Positions 60,152 to 64,000 of a stretch of DNA of 64,000 nucleotides are shown here, in pieces. The notes under the pieces are model-generated. The model made no database searches, was not told where the DNA came from, and saw only the letters and a list, made by a program, of their open reading frames with translations. Both the position numbers and the translations under genes were made by a program. The stretch is from Corynebacterium freiburgense (lineage in GTDB: Bacteria; Actinomycetota; Actinomycetes; Mycobacteriales; Mycobacteriaceae): positions 2,666,001 through 2,730,000 of the forward strand of contig NZ_CP047355.1 in NCBI RefSeq assembly GCF_030408815.1. Reading direction: 5' to 3'. Positions within the stretch are counted from its first letter, which is position 1, and the number at the start of each line of letters is the position of its first letter.

Positions 60152-62079
60152 TCAAGCCCCCTTACACCTGGCGAATCACCGAGTGGTACGCCGTGAATAT
60201 CGGTTCGTTCCAACACAATGACATGCTCAGAATCCCACGTGATTTTATAGTTACTGTACTTCTCCAAATCATGTGCAATTTCTTCAAAATTTTGCGGATG
60301 CCCATTCACCATTCGTTCATAGTGCTCACGCGTGGAAGTCAGAAACACTACATCAGGCTGCTGAGCTAGCACACCAAGCAAATCTCTCACAGGGCTTTCA
60401 GGCGGCTTCATTTCAGCAACACGATCCATCCGTAGCGTGCCTTCATAAATTAATGGTCCAACTACCGAACCGTATGGTGTGCGATCCAATACAAAACGTG
60501 CGGCTTGCACTACGTCTTGAGGTGTACGTTCAAAAGCAATATTCACGCCGCGAGCAGTTACTCCAAGTACAGCGCAGAACGCCAAAATAATCACCGGCCG
60601 CAACCGTAGTCGTGCGATCATAATGGCTAAAAATGGTGCGGAGTATAAGAACACCCGAAGGATTACTTCGCCTCCATAACTTTGCCCAAAAATCAAGGTA
60701 ATCGGAGCCAGAATCGCAGCTGCAACCACGCGTTGCTTGGTACGCCACCAGGTAAGTACAGCAGCTAAGCCTAAGACCAAAGTAAAAAGCACCCGGAACT
60801 GCTGCATTTGGGTATACAACGGTTCCCCACGAACACGTTCAGTTAATCCCATGGATACCGCTTCGGAAGCTTTACCGAATCCTTCGATAAGCACAGGGAG
60901 GTTTCCAGACCACCAATCTGAAGCACCAAATACAAACCAAGAAGCGAAAATTACAGCAACACCTAGCCATAATGTGCGGAATTCCGTGGCCTTTAATAAA
61001 GCAAGCAATGCCAAAAGCACGATGAGCGTTACTGGAGTGAGTTGGTGAGAAACCACCATAGCCGCAGCTAGTATAAGCGCTACAAATTCATGCTCGCTGT
61101 GAAGCACAAGTCGAATAATTACCAAATACAACAAAAGTGCAACTGATTGCGGTGAAAAATAATCTTGTGCGCTCCAATTAATGCAAATAAATAGGATGCC
61201 CGCCAGTAATCCTTGGGTGTGAGTGCTTCCCAATGTTCTTGCCAAGGCATACACAGCAGGCATATACGCCATAGCAATTGCCACTGGATAGAACACAAGA
61301 AGATTAGTCGTACCGCTAATTTGCTGGACTAGTGCAGCAGCTGAGAGAAAACCTGGCCAACTAAATCGAGCATCGATGCCGGTAAGAATACCCCAGTCAG
61401 TAATCGCTTCTGCAAAACCAACATGCACATACCCGGTGTTCATCACCGCACCAAAATCGGCAAAATTCACGGTAGAAACCACCATGGCCGCAAGCAATAT
61501 CATGGCAGCGGGGCGTCGCCAAACAAAAAGTGCAATGGCTAAGGCAACAAACCATTGCCATGGCAGTACTTGCAAAATCCCAATCGAGCCTGCGGAATCC
61601 AAATCAATGGCATAAATTGACCAAAACCAAAATAACGTTGCAGGTACAACTAACCAACCAGAACGATACGGCTCTATGCGAGCAAGCAGACCAGCCGAAG
61701 CGTTTTCAGGGATAGCACCGCTGATTGGACGTTTAGTTTCTTCAAACCATCGACGAATACTCGGGCCCCACTCCTTTAAAGGTGGTAGATCGGGACATCC
61801 TAGCAACGCGGGTAGTGCCAGCACGATTGCCGCGACGAGCGTACTGCGTATGGTCAGCTGGTTAGCCAACGAAACCAGAATAAAAAGAGCAAGAGATACT
61901 GCCGGAGTAAGTGCGAGGAAAAAAGCCCGATCGTTGGTAAGCCGCGAACTAATTCCAGCACCAATAACAAATGGTGCGAATGCCGCAACCCACATTGGGT
62001 GTACAACAAATGCGGGTAGCAGTAGACAGAACGCCCACCCGATTCGCTCGCCCCAGGCGATTACTCTGTCTTTTTCCAT
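60148..62079 (-). CDS. large polytopic membrane protein, GT-C-like
   Basis: A 643-residue membrane protein with about 12-13 helices and a soluble C-terminus of about 110 residues. The ADFGAVMNTGYVHVGFAEAI loop and SWPGFLSAAALVQ stretch, together with a long external loop, resemble corynebacterial GT-C or O-antigen-polymerase-type proteins, but the usual DxD/DE motif is not obvious. It likely acts on a polyprenyl-linked sugar. Its ATG lies 19 bases within the 3' end of the dual glycosyltransferase gene, so they are translated together. Confidence 0.78.
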   Translation of the reverse strand: MEKDRVIAWGERIGWAFCLLLPAFVVHPMWVAAFAPFVIGAGISSRLTNDRAFFLALTPAVSLALFILVSLANQLTIRSTLVAAIVLALPALLGCPDLPPLKEWGPSIRRWFEETKRPISGAIPENASAGLLARIEPYRSGWLVVPATLFWFWSIYAIDLDSAGSIGILQVLPWQWFVALAIALFVWRRPAAMILLAAMVVSTVNFADFGAVMNTGYVHVGFAEAITDWGILTGIDARFSWPGFLSAAALVQQISGTTNLLVFYPVAIAMAYMPAVYALARTLGSTHTQGLLAGILFICINWSAQDYFSPQSVALLLYLVIIRLVLHSEHEFVALILAAAMVVSHQLTPVTLIVLLALLALLKATEFRTLWLGVAVIFASWFVFGASDWWSGNLPVLIEGFGKASEAVSMGLTERVRGEPLYTQMQQFRVLFTLVLGLAAVLTWWRTKQRVVAAAILAPITLIFGQSYGGEVILRVFLYSAPFLAIMIARLRLRPVIILAFCAVLGVTARGVNIAFERTPQDVVQAARFVLDRTPYGSVVGPLIYEGTLRMDRVAEMKPPESPVRDLLGVLAQQPDVVFLTSTREHYERMVNGHPQNFEEIAHDLEKYSNYKITWDSEHVIVLERTDIHGVPLGDSPGVRGLE

Positions 62080-63659
62080 GTATCCACCGCATCACTAAGC
62101 CGGGCCGCCATAAAAAGTGGTGGGCCGCATAGATATCCTGCAATTTCAGCTGTGCGCATCCACCAAGGTGAAGGCTCGGTTGGTGGCTTTACAGCACCAT
62201 GGGGAACTTTGCCTCGGATTGTTGTGGGCACAAACTTCCCGTCAGCTAAACAACGAGCAAGCGACGCAGTAAATCCAGTACCAAATCCAAACATTTGCTT
62301 GGCTAAAGCACGCTTTGAATGCCTATGGATATGGCACACAATGGCTTTCGGTTGATATTGGATAACGCCTCCATGAAGAACAACACGACGTAACATATCC
62401 AAATCTTCACCACCACGGGTGCAGCGTCCGGTGCCAAGCTCTTCAGCAAAGCCACCGATTTTTTGAAAAACCTCAGCTCGGAATGACATATTCACTCCAG
62501 CACCGAAGCTTCCAGCCGGATAGGGATATAGCGGCGGCGCTTCTTCAGTATCTAAGCTCCAACGACGTGGCTTCTCGCCCATATCGAAGCTGACATGGTT
62601 TTCAAAAAGCTCTTGTGCCTCGGTTTCAGGCTTGCTTACTACCCGACCTGTTACCGCCCAGGTTTCATCATCATAAGAATTGATAAGTTCTCGCAGCCAA
62701 TTTGGGTCCGGGCGCGCATCATCATCAGTGAATGCAAGAATTTTGCCATTTGCCGCACGAATCCCGACGTTACGGGCCCGGGCTAGGCCCGGCTGAGGGG
62801 CCCGGATCCCCATTCCGATACCGTCCGCTGAGTTATCAACCAAGATCAATTCTGCGTCGATACCTTCCATGGATTTTTCAATATGGTGGAGATCCAATGG
62901 ACGGCGCCCATCCGTACACACGATTATCGACGCCTCTCGCGTTGGGGTTTTAGGCGGGATAAACCCACGCTTTCCCAACGCAAACCCCAAGGCAGCAGCA
63001 GCTACATGCAAGCTGGGGTGTCTAGCATATTCACGTTCAGAGCCAAGATCATTGAGCCAGGACTTTATACGCCCTTCATCAAATGAGCGTTTCATGTGAT
63101 AGGCAAGTTTAGTTCGAGACTCAGGTACAAAATGGTCTACTGCAAAAGCGGTATGACGGATAATCTTGCCATCAATACGCTGGCAAAGCTCGGTTTCTTC
63201 ACCCCCCGAAGTATTTCCACCCACTCTGCCAAGTGCAGGAGAAAAGAGCGGAATTGGCCTGCGAAATGCCATAGCTGCGCCAATAGGATTGCGGATTTCT
63301 TCCCCATCCGCAGGTAAACCTGCATGGTCACACCCATACACCCAAGCATGCCGTTCGTCGCCTTCGCCAGCTTCAAACCTCGGGTGAACTGCTCCTCCAA
63401 TCCCGACAATCTCAGGATCTTCAAACACGCTCATTGAGGCACGCCATCCCGGACGCGGAATAGCGTCATCATCAATAAATACAATGATTGGGTTCGATCC
63501 TTGGCTAACTCCCTCGTTTCGAGCATCAGCTAGCGGGCGATCCCGAATAATTGTTAACGTATCGTCTTCTTGTAGTTCCTTTTTGATTGCTTCAACACAG
63601 GCATCAAGGAAATGCTCACGGCCGGTGACCGTACACACCACTACATCAATAGCGTCCAC
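62061..63659 (-). CDS. tandem two-domain family 2 glycosyltransferase
   Basis: A 532-residue protein with two GT-A domains. Domain 1 starts at VDAIDVVVCTVTGREHF and has the IVFIDDDAIPRPGW nucleotide/metal motif near residue 80. Domain 2 begins at REASIIVCTDGRRP and has LAFTDDDARPDPNWLREL near 320, followed by acceptor-type AGSFGAGVNMSFRAEVF, GTGRCTRGGEDLDMLRR. Two DDD motifs suggest two transfer activities or alternating linkages. GTG 63659 is chosen: GGAAGGAA precedes it; an upstream start at 63728 would reach into the previous gene. It overlaps both neighbours. Confidence 0.87.
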   Translation of the reverse strand: MDAIDVVVCTVTGREHFLDACVEAIKKELQEDDTLTIIRDRPLADARNEGVSQGSNPIIVFIDDDAIPRPGWRASMSVFEDPEIVGIGGAVHPRFEAGEGDERHAWVYGCDHAGLPADGEEIRNPIGAAMAFRRPIPLFSPALGRVGGNTSGGEETELCQRIDGKIIRHTAFAVDHFVPESRTKLAYHMKRSFDEGRIKSWLNDLGSEREYARHPSLHVAAAALGFALGKRGFIPPKTPTREASIIVCTDGRRPLDLHHIEKSMEGIDAELILVDNSADGIGMGIRAPQPGLARARNVGIRAANGKILAFTDDDARPDPNWLRELINSYDDETWAVTGRVVSKPETEAQELFENHVSFDMGEKPRRWSLDTEEAPPLYPYPAGSFGAGVNMSFRAEVFQKIGGFAEELGTGRCTRGGEDLDMLRRVVLHGGVIQYQPKAIVCHIHRHSKRALAKQMFGFGTGFTASLARCLADGKFVPTTIRGKVPHGAVKPPTEPSPWWMRTAEIAGYLCGPPLFMAARLSDAVDTWKKTE

Positions 63660-64000
63660 GCCATTCCTTCCAAATAGTCCGAAGCACGCGCTTGCCGTCT
63701 TGCCACGCATGAAGATTGCTTTCACCATGAATGCGGTTGTATTCGTGGCTTGGTACTTCGGCTATTTCAGCGCCGAGTTTTGCTGCACGGCAGGCAAAAA
63801 GGGTCTCAATTTCAAAACCATCGCCCCATTGCGGCTTGCTCTTATTCACCTCTGGAAGATTCCACGACTCGAACATCTCACGAGTAAAAGCGTTATAGCC
63901 ATAGCAAAGATCAGTAAATTTTGTACCAAATAAAGTATTTGCTAGCTGGGTAAACCCAATATTTCCGGCTGAACGCAGCCGCGTAAGATCGTCAGACCCG
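63646..64000 (-). CDS. family 2 glycosyltransferase, C-terminal fragment
   Basis: The 3' part of a leftward gene that enters from the right edge. It reads GSDDLTRLRSAGNIGFTQLA then NTLFGTKFTDLCYGYNAFTR, and further WGDGFEIETLFACRAAKLG and EVPSHEYNRIHGESNL. This is the C-terminal pattern of polyprenyl-phosphate mannose/glucose synthase-like GT2 enzymes. It would supply a polyprenyl-linked sugar for the next proteins. Its TGA overlaps the start of the tandem GT2 gene by 14 bases. Confidence 0.83.
   Translation of the reverse strand, partial: GSDDLTRLRSAGNIGFTQLANTLFGTKFTDLCYGYNAFTREMFESWNLPEVNKSKPQWGDGFEIETLFACRAAKLGAEIAEVPSHEYNRIHGESNLHAWQDGKRVLRTIWKEWRGRY

Overview
The window looks like chromosomal DNA of a Corynebacterium with moderate G+C. 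Three adjacent signatures support this: the glutamate-sensing operon glnX-glnH-pknG with pta-ackA converging on it, an fprA-type ferredoxin/NADP reductase upstream of purT/purA/fba, and the actinobacterial dnaK-grpE-dnaJ-hspR operon with HspR (HAIR) operators. I cannot name the species. No tRNA, rRNA, CRISPR array, transposase or phage gene was recognised.

Layout. 1-4.1 kb: two ABC transporter gene pairs around an alpha/beta-hydrolase gene broken by one in-frame amber codon. 4.1-6.8 kb: thiamine genes thiE-thiO-thiS-thiG with overlapping ends, no thiF after thiG and no visible TPP riboswitch. 6.9-11.5 kb: glnX-glnH-pknG. 11.5-14.1 kb: pta-ackA. 14.1-15.1 kb: first copy of a non-coding repeat element. 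15.1-31 kb: housekeeping genes (fprA, purT, purA, fba, pyrE) mixed with a GNAT enzyme, phosphoribosyltransferase, DUF1963, FUSC, GH76-like, SpoU, YhhN and M48 proteins. 30.6-33 kb: a large beta-helix lipoprotein. 33.2-37.7 kb: clpB, a globin-reductase flavoprotein sharing a promoter region with two HspR operators, and a nitrilase-family amidohydrolase. 37.8-39.2 kb: a DUF1023 hydrolase with a small overlapping partner. 39.2-39.6 kb: second (inverted) repeat copy. 39.7-42.3 kb: adhA and an aldehyde dehydrogenase, a likely ethanol-to-acetate route that would feed ackA-pta. 42.7-46.9 kb: hspR-dnaJ-grpE-dnaK. 47.3-47.7 kb: third repeat copy. 48.1-51.3 kb: putA. 51.4-57.5 kb: an accessory-looking stretch with a decayed membrane gene, an AI-2E-type permease, a nucleosidase, a miniature internally deleted relative of FprA, a truncated AMP-ligase and a flippase-like protein. 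57.6-64 kb: a tightly overlapping leftward operon for surface glycan work (GT2 enzymes, a polytopic membrane protein, a 55-residue membrane peptide, a beta-lactamase-fold protein that has lost its catalytic residues, and a GH16 lipoprotein).

The most unusual items are (i) the dispersed element made of two or three 46-bp palindromic units, present three times and with stem deviations that are all G.U-compatible in one orientation; (ii) the mini-FprA gene, which joins the first and last parts of a reductase whose full-length paralogue is in the same window; and (iii) the pseudo-beta-lactamase inside the glycan operon.
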